DNA of 64,000 nucleotides from Tubulanus polymorphus (GCF_964204645.1 NC_134035.1:820001-884000), one strand, 5' to 3'. Positions 26,101 through 39,645 are shown, counted from the first letter of the stretch. A program made the numbers and translations. The notes: generated from the letters alone by a model not told the origin.

Positions 26101-29100
26101 TGAAAACTCTTAGTGAAAAATCTTAGTATTTTGTTGGGGTAGTGCTCCTAATATTCTTTTATGGATGTCAAAGTGCCCTTTTGGGACTTGACAAGTCTTT
26201 CAAAACTGGCCTCTGAATCGGCCCCCCTGGTGTAGCTATTAGTGCGGGATAAAAAGGCAATCCACATATTTCAAACATTTTATAAACGTTTTCTAGAAAC
26301 GTCATCATCCGGAACAGTTCAAGAAGATCACCGCGGTGAAGAAAGGAACGATGGAAGAGGTCGTTAAAGACGCGATGGTCGCCAAACTGGTGCCGCAATT
26401 ATTCGAAGAGATTCTATTGGATACGAAGAACTTGCCGAAAGGAAAAGTGAAAGTTCGAAATGTCGGCACGAAATATGTCGGTAAGTTTTCTACGGATAGC
26501 GTTTGAAGGATTCACTCCAGTCGAACCATCAATGGCTGAGTTCGTCCTGACGATAAATTTCTGTTTTCTGATTTTTTGTTTCAATTTGACATGAATTTCA
26601 AATTTTTTAGCTCCCGTGACGGCTAAGAAACGACCGTCGACTGATAGAAACCCCAATCAAGGCCCGGCGGCTAAAAAACCGGCGATACCGGCCGAACAGT
26701 CAATAACAACGGCAGCAACGGTCGAGAAAATACCGGAACAGACGAAACCGGTTAAAAAACCCGACGAGAAACCGAAAACCGAAACGGGAAATGTCGCTTC
26801 GCAGCCGGAGAAACCGAACGGCAACAATCAAGGAAAAACGAAGAAACCCGATCAGAAGAAAACGGAACCGACGAAAAAACAAACTCCGAATAGATCGAAT
26901 AACGAGAAGAAGAACGGAGGAAGAAGTTCGGAAGATCGTCGAGCGGGAAACCAGCAACAACGTAATAAAAACGGCGATCAGTCGATGAATCGTAATCAAC
27001 GTAATTCGAGAGATCGCTCGGGCAGTCGACAGAGGGTTAATACACCGCAGCAAGATCGCTTGAGAAATCAGAACAATCGCTCGCCGGGCGGTAACAACAA
27101 CCGCGATCAACGATCGAATGGTCGAAATAATCAGCGCGATCGCAGCGATGATCGCGGCGGTAGAGGACGCGATCAAGGCGGTCGTTGGCCGCGCGATGAT
27201 CGGCGTAGCAGCGATAATCAGTCGCGTCCGGCGCCGGGATTAATGAATTGGTAAGTCAAAATGTCAAATATGAATCATTCACTAGAGAAAAACCTGTTCG
27301 GACTGAGCAGACGAGTGTGGGATTTTTCTTCATTATTGCTACGGTTTCTCACTTCGAACTATTGTTATTGAATATTCTGGTCTGGAGTGTGTGTTAAGCT
27401 GAATGAATTATTTATATTTTAGGCCAACTGGTGGAAGAGATTCTCAGTTCAACATGTCACCAGGTCAAGGTTTAATGGTACGTAACTCACACATTGTATT
27501 AATCTGTGCAGTTTCTCTTAGAATTGAATGACCCCTCCGTATTCAGTATCCCGTTCTCATCAAAGTTTGCTATCCCAGTTTGTGGCACCTTTGATTTACG
27601 TTTCTTATCAAGTAAACACAGAATAAACTTAGATTAAACATCTTCTAATAGTGAAATCAGAAATGTTCTGTATCCTGTCGGGATAAAAAGAATTAGAACC
27701 CTCATGATACCGAGATACTGCCTAAATTAGCCCTGTTTATCTAGTTCTAACTATATCTCAAAGACTCTGTGCTTTATGAAATATTCATTCTTGATTTCAG
27801 GGTATGGGCAACATTTCACAATTGATAGGATCGCAGTCTATGAATACATCTGCTCAGGTAGGTCAATGAACCAACATTGGGGTGAGGTCTGTAAGGTCTT
27901 ACTTCCCTTGATTACTGAATAATTTGAACAGAAATATGGAAGATGTTACTGAGGGTCTTACCATTGATTACTGATTAATTTGAACAGAAATATGAAAGAT
28001 GTTACTGAGGGTCTTACTGTTGATTACTGATTAATTTGAACAGAAATATGAAAGATGTTACACTGAGGGTCTTACTGTTGATTACTGATTAATTTGAACA
28101 GAAATATGAAAGATGTTACTGAGAGTCTTACTGTTGATTACTGATTAATTTGAACAGGAATATGAAAGATGTTACTGAGGGTCTTACTGTTGATTACTGA
28201 TTAATTTGAACAGAAATATGAAAGATGTTACTGAGGGTCTTACTGTTGATTACTGATTAATTTGATCAGAAATATGAAAGATGTTACACTGAGGGTCTTA
28301 CTGTTGATTACTGATTAATTTGAACAGAAATATGAAAGATGTTACTGAGGGTCTTACTGTTGATTACTGATTAATTTGATCAGAAATATGAAAGATGTTA
28401 CACTGAGGGTCTTACTGTTGATTACTGATTAATTTGAACAGAAATATGAAAGATGTTACTGAGGGTCTTACTGTTGATTACTGATTAATTTGAACAGAAA
28501 TATGAAAGATGTTACTGAGGGTCTTACTGTTGATTACTGATTAATTTGAACAGAAATATGAAAGATGTTACTGAGGGTCTTACTGTTGATTACTGATTAA
28601 TTTGAACAGAAATATGATAGGTGTTACTGAGGGTCTTACCGTTGATTACTAATTTGAACAGAAATATGAAAGATGTTACACAGAGGGTCTTACTGTTTTA
28701 CTTATTTTAGATATTTCATTTCATATTTTGATGAAGTGTTCCTGAAAACTATAGTTGAATACAACCTGTTTGTTATTGAAAGCACTTTGCAGAAAGGTCG
28801 ACTGTTCATACAATCATAGATATGATTATTATCTATTTCAGGATACTGGACTTGATTTCATGAATCGCTCCGGTGGTAGCCGTCAACCGTTCTCACGTTT
28901 CGAAGATGCCCGCAGACCCGGCGACCCGATGAACGAACCGGAATTCCGCCCGCGAGAACAACCGATGGACGTCGATCGTAATCTGAGCGGTAATCGTTTC
29001 CTCGACGCCGATCGATTCAAAAACCGATTTGAATCGGGTTTGATTCAGGCGGCGACGATGAACGAATTCGAGCACCGCGCCAGGAATTCCATCGGCGGCC

Positions 29101-30335
29101 CGTCGTCGTCGATGGAGCTCGGCCGAGGAGGTTTTATGGAATCGCCGAGAACGAGAATCGGTTTCAACAACGATTCGAATACGGAATTTCGTAATCGATC
29201 GAATGATTTGGTCGAGAATCGAAACGCGAACGTCTACGGCGCCGAGAGATCGGCGATGAATCGAGATAACTACTCAAGCTTCGAGCGGGAGAATTCGAGG
29301 CCGGGCGCTGAGATGAATTTCGATAAATCGTCGTCGTGGGGAAATTTGGGCAACAATCGCGGCGCGGGCGAATTCGAACAGCGGGCGAGGAATCAAGGGC
29401 TGCAGTCGAGATTCACGTTCGAGAATCAGCGCGACGATCGATTCAATGAATCGGCGAATCCGAGCGGAGATTCGCGCTACAGGAGCGAGTTCAATCCGGC
29501 GAGGAATGACAACAAAGATTTCAACCAATCGCAGCGCGTCGAACGCGGCGGCGATACGTCGCATTTGACGTTGGACGATTTGTACGGACGACGAAACGAG
29601 AATGATTTCCGATCGATGGATCGACAACAGGACGACGGGCGGTTCAACCCGGGCGCGACACAGCCCGTACGCGTCGAATCCGGGCACGACGATCGCTGGT
29701 ACGAAGATCATTACGGCGCGAAACGATCGATGGATGAGTCGCCGCGGGCAACCGGCGGACGACGGGATTCTCGATGGAGTGATAACCGCGATAACGAACG
29801 CGGCGGTATTGGGGGTAGATCGCACGAGCGCGACTTTCATCGGTCGTCCTCGGCGGACAGGAGGGCAGACGGACGCCACGGCGGAGTAGACGGACGCCAC
29901 GGTGGAGCAGACGCACGCCACGGTGGAGCAGATGCACGCCACGGCGGAGCAGACGCACGCCATGGAGCAGACGCACGCCACAGCGGAGCAGACGCACGCC
30001 ATGGTGGAACAGACGCACGCCACGGTGGATCAGACAGACGTAATCCCGGAGCAGAGGGACGCCATCGCGAAGCTGACAATTACGACGCAGCGCTCGCTGA
30101 TTACCATCGCGACCGACGACATCACGACTCGGAACGACGCGGTAGCCTTGGCGCCGGTTTCGACAGAGCGATAAACGAAGAACAGTCGGGGCAGTCGTCT
30201 TATTTCTCGAACATGTTTCCGATGTCGGGAGGCGTTCCGCAGCCCGTACCGCCGCCCGTACCGATTAACCCGGCGATGATCCTCGCCCAGCAACGGCAAC
30301 AGTTACAACTGTTCGCTTCATTGAATCAACAATAG
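14173..30335 (+). CDS. RNA-binding protein with two RRMs and three U1/matrin-like zinc fingers
   Basis: Eighteen exons read through in phase: 14173-14311, 15154-15296, 15701-15836, 16229-16380, 16886-17043, 17601-17663, 20255-20279, 23736-23813, 24220-24380, 24679-24873, 25073-25124, 25215-25289, 25732-25871, 26297-26480, 26611-27250, 27423-27477, 27801-27857 and 28842-30335. This gives 1314 residues plus a missing N-terminus. RRM1 (residues ~1-80) has RNP2-like CTLFVGNM and YGWIELDKP; RRM2 (~100-178) has VIVTNLDPNTV and HAFVEIANP. Three fingers have Cys-x2-Cys and His-x5-His: FCELCQ (~241), CNLCNAKTSD (~322) and CTLCQLDIG (~478). A helical segment rich in Lys/Glu separates fingers 2 and 3. 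Residues ~567-780 are Lys/Asn/Gln/Arg-rich and ~817-1314 are Arg/Asp/Gly-rich, ending in a Pro- and Gln-rich tail. The domain set recalls matrin-3/RBM20-type nuclear factors, but the order differs, so I give no gene name. A nuclear role in RNA processing is inferred. Confidence 0.85.
14883..15006. repeat. Foldback element, GGACCCAGTTCCACAG family
   Basis: The left side CAGTTCCACAGTTCCGAGTT and the right side AACTCACAACTGTGGAACTGG are inverted. Between them AACTCTGAGTTAACTC and its complement repeat around the spacer ATTGAAAATGAAC. The terminal CAACTGTGGAACT is duplicated in tandem. It lies in the first intron of the RRM gene. Two copies of a GGTTGATGGAGGGATGAAAC-like string flank this area (14841 and 15084), marking a local duplication. 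Confidence 0.65.
15375..15530. repeat. Dispersed repeat shared with 5519-5690
   Basis: GGGGGGAGGGGGTTTGATTTTCATGAAAAAGGAACTTTTTGTAAG-type sequence, then CTTCTAGTATGTTTGTGG. The same succession occurs at 5519-5690. It lies in the intron after RRM1 and is not part of any exon. Confidence 0.5.
15862..15961. repeat. Foldback element, GGACCCAGTTC family, complete copy
   Basis: Starts GGACCCAGTTCGGCTG and ends GTGGAATTGGGTCC, an inverted terminal pair. The centre is CAATTGAAAATGAACTG. About 100 bp, intronic, with no coding capacity. Confidence 0.65.
17151..17312. repeat. Foldback element, GGGCCCGGTTTCATAGAC family, copy 1
   Basis: Starts GGGCTGGGTTTCATAGATGT and ends GTCTATGAAACCGGGCCC. Internal CCCTGGGAACATTT-like and ACCATGGTTTCTCATTGT strings match the copy at 52722-52870. 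It is intronic in the RRM gene. Confidence 0.7.
18087..18900. repeat. 66-bp minisatellite in an intron of the RRM gene
   Basis: About twelve units of 66 bp carry CAGTCAGTCAGTCTTTCACT, CTCATCAATCC and ATGTGTTTGAATCCTGG. Two units are 70 bp long (with TTGGCC) and shift the frame, and the first and last units are degenerate. Because 66 is divisible by three and units lack stops, a 177-residue frame runs through; it has no start context or splice sites and is not a gene. It sits in the 2.6-kb intron between the exon ending 17663 and the micro-exon at 20255. Confidence 0.9.
20255..20279 (+). CDS. 25-bp micro-exon of the RRM/zinc-finger gene
   Basis: A long pyrimidine tract ending TTTTTACACAG precedes 25 bases encoding NEKLEKNS plus one base, followed by the donor GTGAGT. 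Without it, the exon ending 17663 (phase 0) cannot join the exon at 23736, whose protein-like frame (DKLHVHQKKIQ) needs phase 1. With it the phase is exact and the finger continues HTMQHLL-NEKLEKNSV-DKLHVHQ. Confidence 0.8.
21842..22230. repeat. Tandem duplication of about 195 bp
   Basis: The block TTATCGAGGATTGCTCC...GAAGCTACTCAGGGCTCT...TTGTAGCCGCGATCACAC...GTTCACACTGG at 21848-22020 recurs at 22041-22205 with a few substitutions. Each copy contains one left end of the GATCACA foldback family, so duplication happened after insertion of that element. Confidence 0.7.
22123..22465. mobile_element. Non-autonomous element, TAGC-GATCACA family, complete copy
   Basis: Starts TAGCCGCGATCACACGAGTG and ends GTGTGATCGTAGCT, an inverted pair. 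Internal strings GGTCAGTTTTGGCC, GGCCGGATTTGACTCGTG and GATCCAGACC match 55621-55911. About 340 bp with no coding capacity, consistent with a MITE. The transposase family is not determinable here. Confidence 0.65.
23822..23851. repeat. (AACG)n microsatellite next to an exon
   Basis: Seven GAAC/AACG units begin nine bases after the donor of the exon ending 23813. Confidence 0.85.
24945..25010. repeat. Partial foldback element in an intron
   Basis: GGGGCCAGTTTCACAGTCGTGACTTAAG... with AAAAGTGGTCTTAAATC and GACTGGTCTT. The same string order occurs in the complete element at 60413-60562. The right end is missing. Confidence 0.55.
27874..28690. repeat. 56-bp minisatellite, intronic copy
   Basis: About 14 units of 56 bp (ACAGAAATATGAAAG, ATGTTACTGAGGGTC, TTACTGTTGATTACTGATTA), several of 58 bp with TACACTGAG. 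It occupies the last intron of the RRM gene. The same unit in the same orientation forms a shorter array at 57846-58125, and the right flanks are also related (TTTCATATTT-GATGAA ... AGCACTTTGCAGA), so the array appears embedded in a larger dispersed element. Confidence 0.9.
29869..30055 (+). repeat. 21-bp coding minisatellite in the RRM gene
   Basis: Units of 21 bp encode DARHGGA, about eight to nine copies, inside the last exon and in frame. One unit is a codon short (ARHGADARH). The repeat unit is open in several frames on both strands, which explains the long antisense frames over this exon. It extends an already disordered Arg/Asp/Gly-rich tail; length variation between alleles is likely. 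Confidence 0.85.
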
Positions 30336-31130
30336 ACGATAAATTATCATCGATGTAAATAATAATGAGGTTCTCTTGTCTACATCTTGTGTGTACGAAA
30401 TGTTTTATGTTCTTTCTGTATTTTTCTACAAATGTTAGTTAGTCATTGTTTCATAATCGATCAAATGCTCAAAACATTCCGGTTCAGAATTCATCATTCA
30501 GCTAGATATGTGTTTGATTTCATTCAATTTCTCTCTCAAATTTGAGGATGATTAATTTTGCTGAACTTTGCGCTGGAAAAAAGAGTCTGTTAGGCCTCGA
30601 TTGAGCAGATGTCTTCTTAATATTGTATCTTATTTTAGAATCTTATCATGTATATAATGACTGTATGTAACCCGGTACCCCCTAAAACAACATGGCAATA
30701 AGTGCTAGAGTGTGTAAGTCTACGTTGTTGCATTTTACACAAAGTCTGGTTCCGATTGAACGTGTTTCCATTTATGATTATAAAATCATAGAACTTATTA
30801 CGATCAAATCACGATAGTTAAAGTCGTTGAATATGAAAAGGCTACCGTTAATAAGTAAAGATAATTTTGAATTTTGAAACTGCCCGTGTTTATCTAGTGA
30901 CTGGTTATCATGATATAGATAAAAGCGATTGTGTGTAGTGTGTATTTTTCATCTATAATCCACTGTATTCTGCTTATATCGTTCATTCATGTTGTTGATA
31001 ATGTCTCAAACAATGATGTCGACTCATTTTGCTATTTTAACACGGGGAACTTATGAAACATTAAGAGTCTGTGCTTTTTAATTGTAAATGCTAACAATAT
31101 GTATCAAATAAAGGATGTTCATTATCTTCT
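30336..31130 (+). other. 3'-UTR of the RRM/zinc-finger gene
   Basis: AT-rich sequence follows the TAG at 30333. AATAAA at 31107-31112 (GTATCAAATAAAGG) is the best polyadenylation signal, followed within 30 bases by a T/G-rich stretch. Confidence 0.55.
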
Positions 31131-32517
31131 GTGGAAAGTCAGTTATTCGTTTTGCTTTATTAGGCATCATTGCATCATTCATTTATGAAGAAATGTTTTT
31201 GGTGAATTGATGGAAAATTCTTGGCCCGTTCTCTGGAATTCTGGAAGTATTGTGCCCCAACTCTTATGGGAAAAATGTGGAAGATTGTACATTGCTGAAT
31301 AACGCTGACAGCGTCCCAGAGTATTGCAGTTCATTTACCCACACTAAAAATCATGTGTAGAGAATCCCCAACAATAATGAAAAAATAATTATTCCAGAAG
31401 ATGACTTAAAGGGTATAGTTGAAAAGTTTTATAAATTACTAGTTCAGGGACAAGGAAACATTTCCGATTTTGATTTGATATTATTGTGGGATAAAAATTA
31501 CAGATCTAGAATAATCTGAAGTCAAATTAGTGCGATAGTATTCTTTCTGTGATCTGAGAACGAAATGATCATTACAGACAATAAAGTAGCTTAATCGAAT
31601 TGAATTGATGCAGAAAGCCTACTGTGGCATGTGAGTAGAATAAAGCGGTGATGAAAACACGCTCGGGAATCCACATACTGTTAAGGTCGGTCGACACATT
31701 CTTCGTCGTCGTTGCTGCGATTTCACTGCGCAAATTTCGCCTAAATAAACAACTAAAATAACGTCGAGGTAACTTTTGTTAATGATTTACAGGTGATTGA
31801 ATTAATTGTTGAATTAATGGTTCAATCGTTTGGTTGAAATAAGGCGTAATCGAAGGTGAAATTGACGTTTGAAATCGACTGATTTTCCTCTATCCCGTCT
31901 CTTTCTCCTCGTTGTCAAGCATCGACGAGCTCCATCAACTTAACAACGATTCGTATTTTACCTCATATTCTAAACCTATAATGCCCAGTTTCTGTAATAA
32001 ATCATTTGTAGAATTTCAAGTCTAGTGAGTTAAAATAATTGGCCGCGTCAAAACTAAAAATGGGTCTGACTGACAAAAAACAAAGTCCATAAGACATAAC
32101 CATGGTCCATGGCATGAGGAGTGAGTCAGAGGCATCTGTTTCCATTCATATTTTTAAGTGAAACTAAGAGTGTTTGAAAGTCGCCACTCAGTTGAAGTTT
32201 GTATCAATGTGAATATTCTACGGACTGAGTTCATCGAAAATATGTTTTAAACGAGAAAGATGATCTGAATAGAGAGTGTTTTCTTTTCACTTCTGGTATC
32301 CTTAATTATTTTTTGGCCAATTATGGGTAGGATTTCGACTGCCATGATGTGCTTCTAATGCCAGTCAAGGGACAAGGTGTCAATTGAACACTCAACATTT
32401 ATTGAATGTCATTTGTCAATTTATTTGTCTAATCTTGTGTATAAGTGTTATATATGGCGCAGCGGTGAATAGGCCTATAAGTTCTGTCGCTTCATTATTT
32501 TCTTCATTTTATTCCAG
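31131..32517 (+). other. Spacer and probable 5' region of SKP1
   Basis: A CpG-containing block at 31675-31770 ends CGTCGAG|GTAACTTTT, a plausible donor, while an acceptor TTTATTCCAG ends at 32517 directly before the SKP1 ATG. A non-coding first exon around 31680-31768 with a 0.75-kb intron is therefore likely. The rest shows no open frame of interest. Confidence 0.4.
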
Positions 32518-34468
<1,951 letters not shown>

Positions 34469-37400
34469 ATCTTATTCAGTTTGTCACCCGTTTATACATA
34501 TATATCTATTGATAGTAAAAGATATCCCATTGTTAGGACTCGTTGCTTTCTAAAATTAAACAAACTCGGGAACATGGACAGCTCGGCGTGTTCGTTTGTG
34601 TGCGTGATTGTATGTATATATATTTAAAAAAAAGAAGAATTTTCGTTCATCGCTTTGTCATCGATGTCGTTTTCCGTTCCGTGCCCCACCCCGGATGTCC
34701 TTCTCCGCTCCGGGCTCCACACCGGATGTGAATATGATTTACCGGTTGTCCTCCACGGGTTAAGAATGAATGTTCACTCGCGCAAAAGTTACGAATGAGA
34801 ACTTAAAAACATAGGTGAAAAAAATGTCGAAAATGATGTAAATTTGAATGGTTCACGTATTTATTACTGATACGATGTATATCCAGGAATGATTGATCTG
34901 TAGGGACCCTGGTATAATCGAGCTACTTGCAATGAAAATTCTATTGTTATTCACATGATTTGATTGACATTAAGTGAAATTTATTTTACCAAATGATATA
35001 AAATTTTGATGCTAATAATATTGATAGTTGCGCGCGGTGATATAATTGTTAGGTAATTTTTATGCCACTGTAATAGAGAATTGTTTCTTTCTGTTTTAAT
35101 TTGAAGTTTTCGCGATCCAAAATTCTTAGGCTCATTTTACATGCTGAAAATTATATCATCAAAAAATATGTGTTTAATTCAATCATCAGTAATTTGTAAA
35201 TACTCAATTCCATTCACAGTATCCGCTTGTATTTTCTACGCTAATCAATGTTTTCGAAATGTTACGCGTATTTTTTCTGTCTCACGAAAAATACAAAACT
35301 CTTGAATGATTTTGTTGAATTTTACGAAGCCACAGACGAAGCAGTTTCACAAAGAAGGTAATTTTAATCAAATCGAATCGTTGAAGTCACTGAGTGAATG
35401 AGAAGGTATTCATTAGTAACTAATTGTAATTTTACTTAAGTCATTGAGATCGATATGTCATGATTTAATGTTGTGAAATTGGCTTCTGATTTGTCAAGTG
35501 TAAATCTTAAAAGATGCGATGGAATTTTTTGACGCAAATTTGAAATCGAATGAATCGGATAATGCTTCTTCGTTTTGGTACACATTTTCCCCCTCACGGC
35601 AGGGTCCCTACAACTCGATTTATTCCTTAAAAACACTTTCTAAACAGAAAATGCTTTTGAATGTGCTTGAAACTCGTTTAATTTGAACAGAATGCCCGAA
35701 ACTTCTTTTAAACTCCAGGCTTATATCCAGGAATGACCAATCTGTAGGGAGCCTGCACTACTGTGTTATCATTTAGCCCTGATCTTATAAATGCGTGCAG
35801 ATTGGATAAAGTCTACAGTTCATTACCAAACTGGAGTCAGTTCTCTTGTTCCTCAGCACCTCATTCACAGTTAGATAGTTAATACTGATAACATTAGTAA
35901 TCGACATGTACTTCATATATCTGTATATATCCGTAGTGAAATGGATTTATTTTCGTTAATAATTTATTTGCTGTAGGTTTTAATGCCCTTATTCTTGATT
36001 TTGTGATACTCGCGCTTCGCACCGGTTGAAACAAACTTCTCTAGTTTATTGTTGTTTCGCTGTAAGGATTATCACAAATTGTTACTCACTACAGGATTTA
36101 ATCACAAACAGATTTTTGTAATTGATGCTAATTGAAGTCGGACACACTTTTACTGTCCCAAAAAATCCACAGCAGAGTCTACAGCACTTTAGACTCCTCG
36201 GTCGGTACCAGTCAGATTTTACCAATATTTTTCATGAGACTCTTCTCGGGATTTCTCACTGATTGTGATTCATGGGTCTTAAAGTGCTGAGTATGGCATC
36301 GAAATAATTTTTAATTCGTTTCATTTTGTGTGGAAATTGTATCGCCATTATTGAATATCAATAACTGAACAATAATATTTTGATTGTTAGATTGAATGGA
36401 TTAGAATTCCACCCACTGAAAAGAGGTGTCACATGTCGAAACAACAAAATGGTAGATTTCATGCCACAAACCAATTTACGATATAAAAGCACTCGTTACC
36501 AAGCATTTTCAATACACCCCAGACTGCAGTTGATTGTCCTATCGGCTCAACCTCCTAAATTACACACGCATTGACAGATATCATAACCTCGATGTTTTTT
36601 GTTTTGTTCATTTGAAGAAAAAAAAAGTTGTTTGTTCCTGAAATTTTGTACTTTAATCTCAAGAATATCGTAAATAAATTTAATCTTATTTAAATATTGT
36701 TTTATTTAGTGGAGTTATTTTACTCGGGTTAAAAGGACAGGATGCATGATTCATTCGGAAATTTGGCAGCATATCTACTAAGCTATTTTTCCTGATATGA
36801 GTTCGAAGTTTATTAACCGTAGAACAAAGTTTATATTGAATGAAAGTTTTTGGGAAAATTTAAAGGAAAAGGTAAACATCAACATGATGTAGTTCAACAA
36901 CTTAGACACAGTACCAAGTCTCAAGAGAGAATACCTACCAAACTTACATTTTCTGAACTGCTTCGCATTACATTTTCTCGTAGGTCTCATTATCAAGGAA
37001 AACAAAATTTTTGAAATAGTTTTTCAGAATTTTCCTTTGGCTATTTAGCTTATAAATCTGCATTTAAATTCTCTTTAAATATCGGCCCGACGTTGTCCGA
37101 ATAATGCGTGGGTATTGAAGGGTTAAAATTCCCGAACACATGTGGCGCCGTCTATCGTGTTGCCGCTGTTGTACTGGCACGTGAGTAAAGGTGTCATGGC
37201 TGAGCGCGGATAACTCAAATCTGCGTTCAAAATTGCATCAGTTTGTCAGGTCAGCTATACGTTATCTGTGGCTATTTATCGCTTGGGCGCGTAAACAGAA
37301 GGCTCGAGCACCGGTTAGATATTTGAATAACGGTCTGTGATCATTTCTCTGTTAGATTTCAGCGCAGTTTTGAATGCCACTCGGCCGGCCCACATCGCCC

Positions 37401-38850
37401 CGATCGCGCATGGTTTGGCTGGGTCGTTCGTTAATTTGAAAGCGTGTCACTCTCTTTTTATGACCAAAATTGATCATTTACATGATTTTCACAGTGGTTG
37501 CCCACAATAAACAAGAATATTTACTAAACAGATTTCACCTTTTTGACCCGGGGGGGTGGGTACTGTGAGCGTGATCGACAGCCGGTTAGTGTTGGGCTGG
37601 AGCAAGAATTTTTACCAACCAGGATACTACTGTACTGAGCAAAATTAGTATGTGCAGTCATAGTAGTTAAGATTGTAAAGTTGTCGAGCCCTTGATATTG
37701 AGCCCAGAATTGAAACATCTTAGTCCTTATTTATTTAGCTGTTTTGATAGGCTACTGAGTACAATAGGTATTTTTGGGTGGTGTTTAAAGGCCCTATAAA
37801 TTCATACAAAAACCATTTGAAAATCAGCTGTCAATGAAAATACGCCACTTAAAAGATAAAAATCTGTTGGCCTAATTTAGTTCAGGTTAAGTAATTTAAT
37901 CATCTGGACTTAAGGCAATTGATAAAACATCTATAAAGATTCTTGGTAAATTCAACAAATTCTTGCTTTTGAAAAAATCCATTTAATACTTATTGACATC
38001 AACGTATTCTATGAAAGAAAGATTATTTGTTTTCCACAACTGTCATGCCTGCAGATATAATCGAGCCCAGCGGGCTAGCAAAGGGCAGCCGGGCGAAACA
38101 ATTCCAAATTGATAAAGATATAGCAGTGCATTTAGCTATTATGATATAAAGAAAAACCGTATCTGCTTCATTTAACAAAACACATTTACAGATTTTTGCT
38201 TGTTCTAATATCGGCATATTATTGATAGATAAATGTTTTGTTGCCCCGCCTTTTTTCTGTGATGATAAAATAAGCATTAGGATTGACAGCGACAGTGACA
38301 AAAAACATGGACGACCTATATCTGTATAGAATAGAATTTAGAAAAAGCCTTTAAATTATGGGTCGCTCAAATACCCTTCAAATTCTGAAATGTGCCTTAG
38401 AAAATCTTTTTAATCACCGAATAGGCAATTAATTTCGAACAATTTTCAAACAAGGTGACAATTCCAGTTTTAGGGTTTCGCCTCTTCAAACAATATTAGA
38501 TCCATCCTTATATTTATCCAGCAGTTGAGAAACAGTAACTTGTCGTCCATAGTTGATCTTAAAAACGTCCCTTGAATTATTATGGATATACCCTCAAAAC
38601 ACCTCAAATTAACCTCAAATTTGAAAATTGTAGTTCCGCAAGAACCATGAAAAAATACAGATATACTTAAACACAAATGGATGAACGATGAATATATTAT
38701 TATGAACATGTTAGGAGGCAAAGTGAACAATCCCTTATATATCTCAATGAAGGGACAAGGGATGTACAAATCCTTCGAAGTCAAAATGAAGATACCTACA
38801 TCTAGGTTACAATGATTATCAATACTTACAGATAAACGATCTTAAAACAG
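34469..38850. other. SKP1 3' flank and gene-free AT-rich region
   Basis: The first part is presumably SKP1 3'-UTR; AATAAA at about 36671 (GTAAATAAATTTAATC) is one candidate end, but the UTR length is uncertain. A ~150-bp element with imperfect inverted ends lies at 35603-35753, and its right end is repeated at 34880-34917. The block 37130-37440 is CpG-richer and could be regulatory. Minus-strand frames near 38.0-38.8 kb have hydrophobic stretches but no family features. Confidence 0.4.
35603..35753. repeat. Small inverted-end element
   Basis: Starts AGGGTCCCTACA and ends TGTAGGGAGCCT. The right part TATATCCAGGAATGACC-ATCTGTAGGG recurs at 34880 and, more diverged, at 33124. Confidence 0.45.
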
Positions 38851-38851
38851 A

Positions 38852-39190
38852 AGTTCAAGTTCAAGTTCAAATTTATTTCACAGAAAGCATGACAGGCTAT
38901 GTACACAGGTTGAGAGAAAACAAACAATAAAATTTACAATTTTTTTAAACAAAGCACAATTTTAAAAAGAGAGAGAGAGAACAGTAGCTTTCAGTGTGGG
39001 CCAAGCAAAGCCTTTAGGCCGCTGTCGCAAGCACCCAGGGAAAAAGACGAAAGGGAAATGAAGAAATAAAGGGGAAGGAAATGAGAGTTGATGATTTTTG
39101 ATAATTACAGGAGAGTTTATATGAGTAAGCTAGAGGGTTCAGGAGAGTGAGCAATTATAACAATTAGGGTTATTACATTGATGGATATCA
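38852..39190 (-). mobile_element. 3' tail of a LINE or SINE (minus strand)
   Basis: Read on the minus strand the segment ends GAAATAAATTTGAACTTGAAC with a TTGAAC microsatellite tail. This is the style of 3' end found in CR1/L2-like LINEs and their SINEs. No reverse-transcriptase coding sequence is present, so it is a 5'-truncated copy or a SINE. The left boundary is uncertain. Confidence 0.4.
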
Positions 39191-39555
39191 TTGTAGGCGG
39201 AGGTGAGATATGGTCTGAGTTTACGTTTTAAATTTTGTTTGCTTGTTTGTAGGATGTCATTGGAAAAAGGTAGTTTTTGCCAGATGTTTGAAAGAATGTT
39301 TTGAGGTAATACTGAATAATGTTTACTGTACTTTCAATGGAATAAACGTTTTAGAAAAATGTTTCCGTATCATATTTTAATATTACTTTAAATCTTGATT
39401 GTTTTCCATTGAAATAGTGAAAAAATTGGGAGGAAAATCCATATTTATGGAAAAATGCTTAAAAAATCATACAAAAACTTTAAGAATACTAGAAAAAAAT
39501 CCCATTCATTTCTCGAACGACCAGCATCTAATGATAATGAAAATTTTGGTTTTAG

Positions 39556-39645
39556 TTCTCTAAAGCAAATATGCTCGGTGACAGGACCGCGAAAAGCCAC
39601 CTGGGAGGATGTTCCTTTACTGAACAGCGAACTCCAGGGCCTGGG
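39556..39645 (+). CDS. Candidate exon C (unit 1)
   Basis: Acceptor GGTTTTAG and donor GG|GTAACT bound 90 bp. In phase 2 it encodes SLKQICSVTGPRKATWEDVP then LLNSELQGLG. Copies start at about 41071 (Thr to Ala in one codon) and 42955; a fragment lies at 42117. I do not recognise the sequence. The complementary strand is also open across it, so strand is not proved. Confidence 0.35.

Noticed and set aside
26700-27176. 158-residue minus-strand hydrophobic frame
   Set aside because: Antisense of the Lys/Asn/Arg-rich sense exon 26611-27250; the hydrophobic content follows from complementing those codons.
29274-30023. 249-residue minus-strand frame over the last exon of the RRM gene
   Set aside because: Antisense shadow of a CpG-rich coding exon with a 21-bp repeat. 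The sense frame joins in phase with 17 upstream exons.
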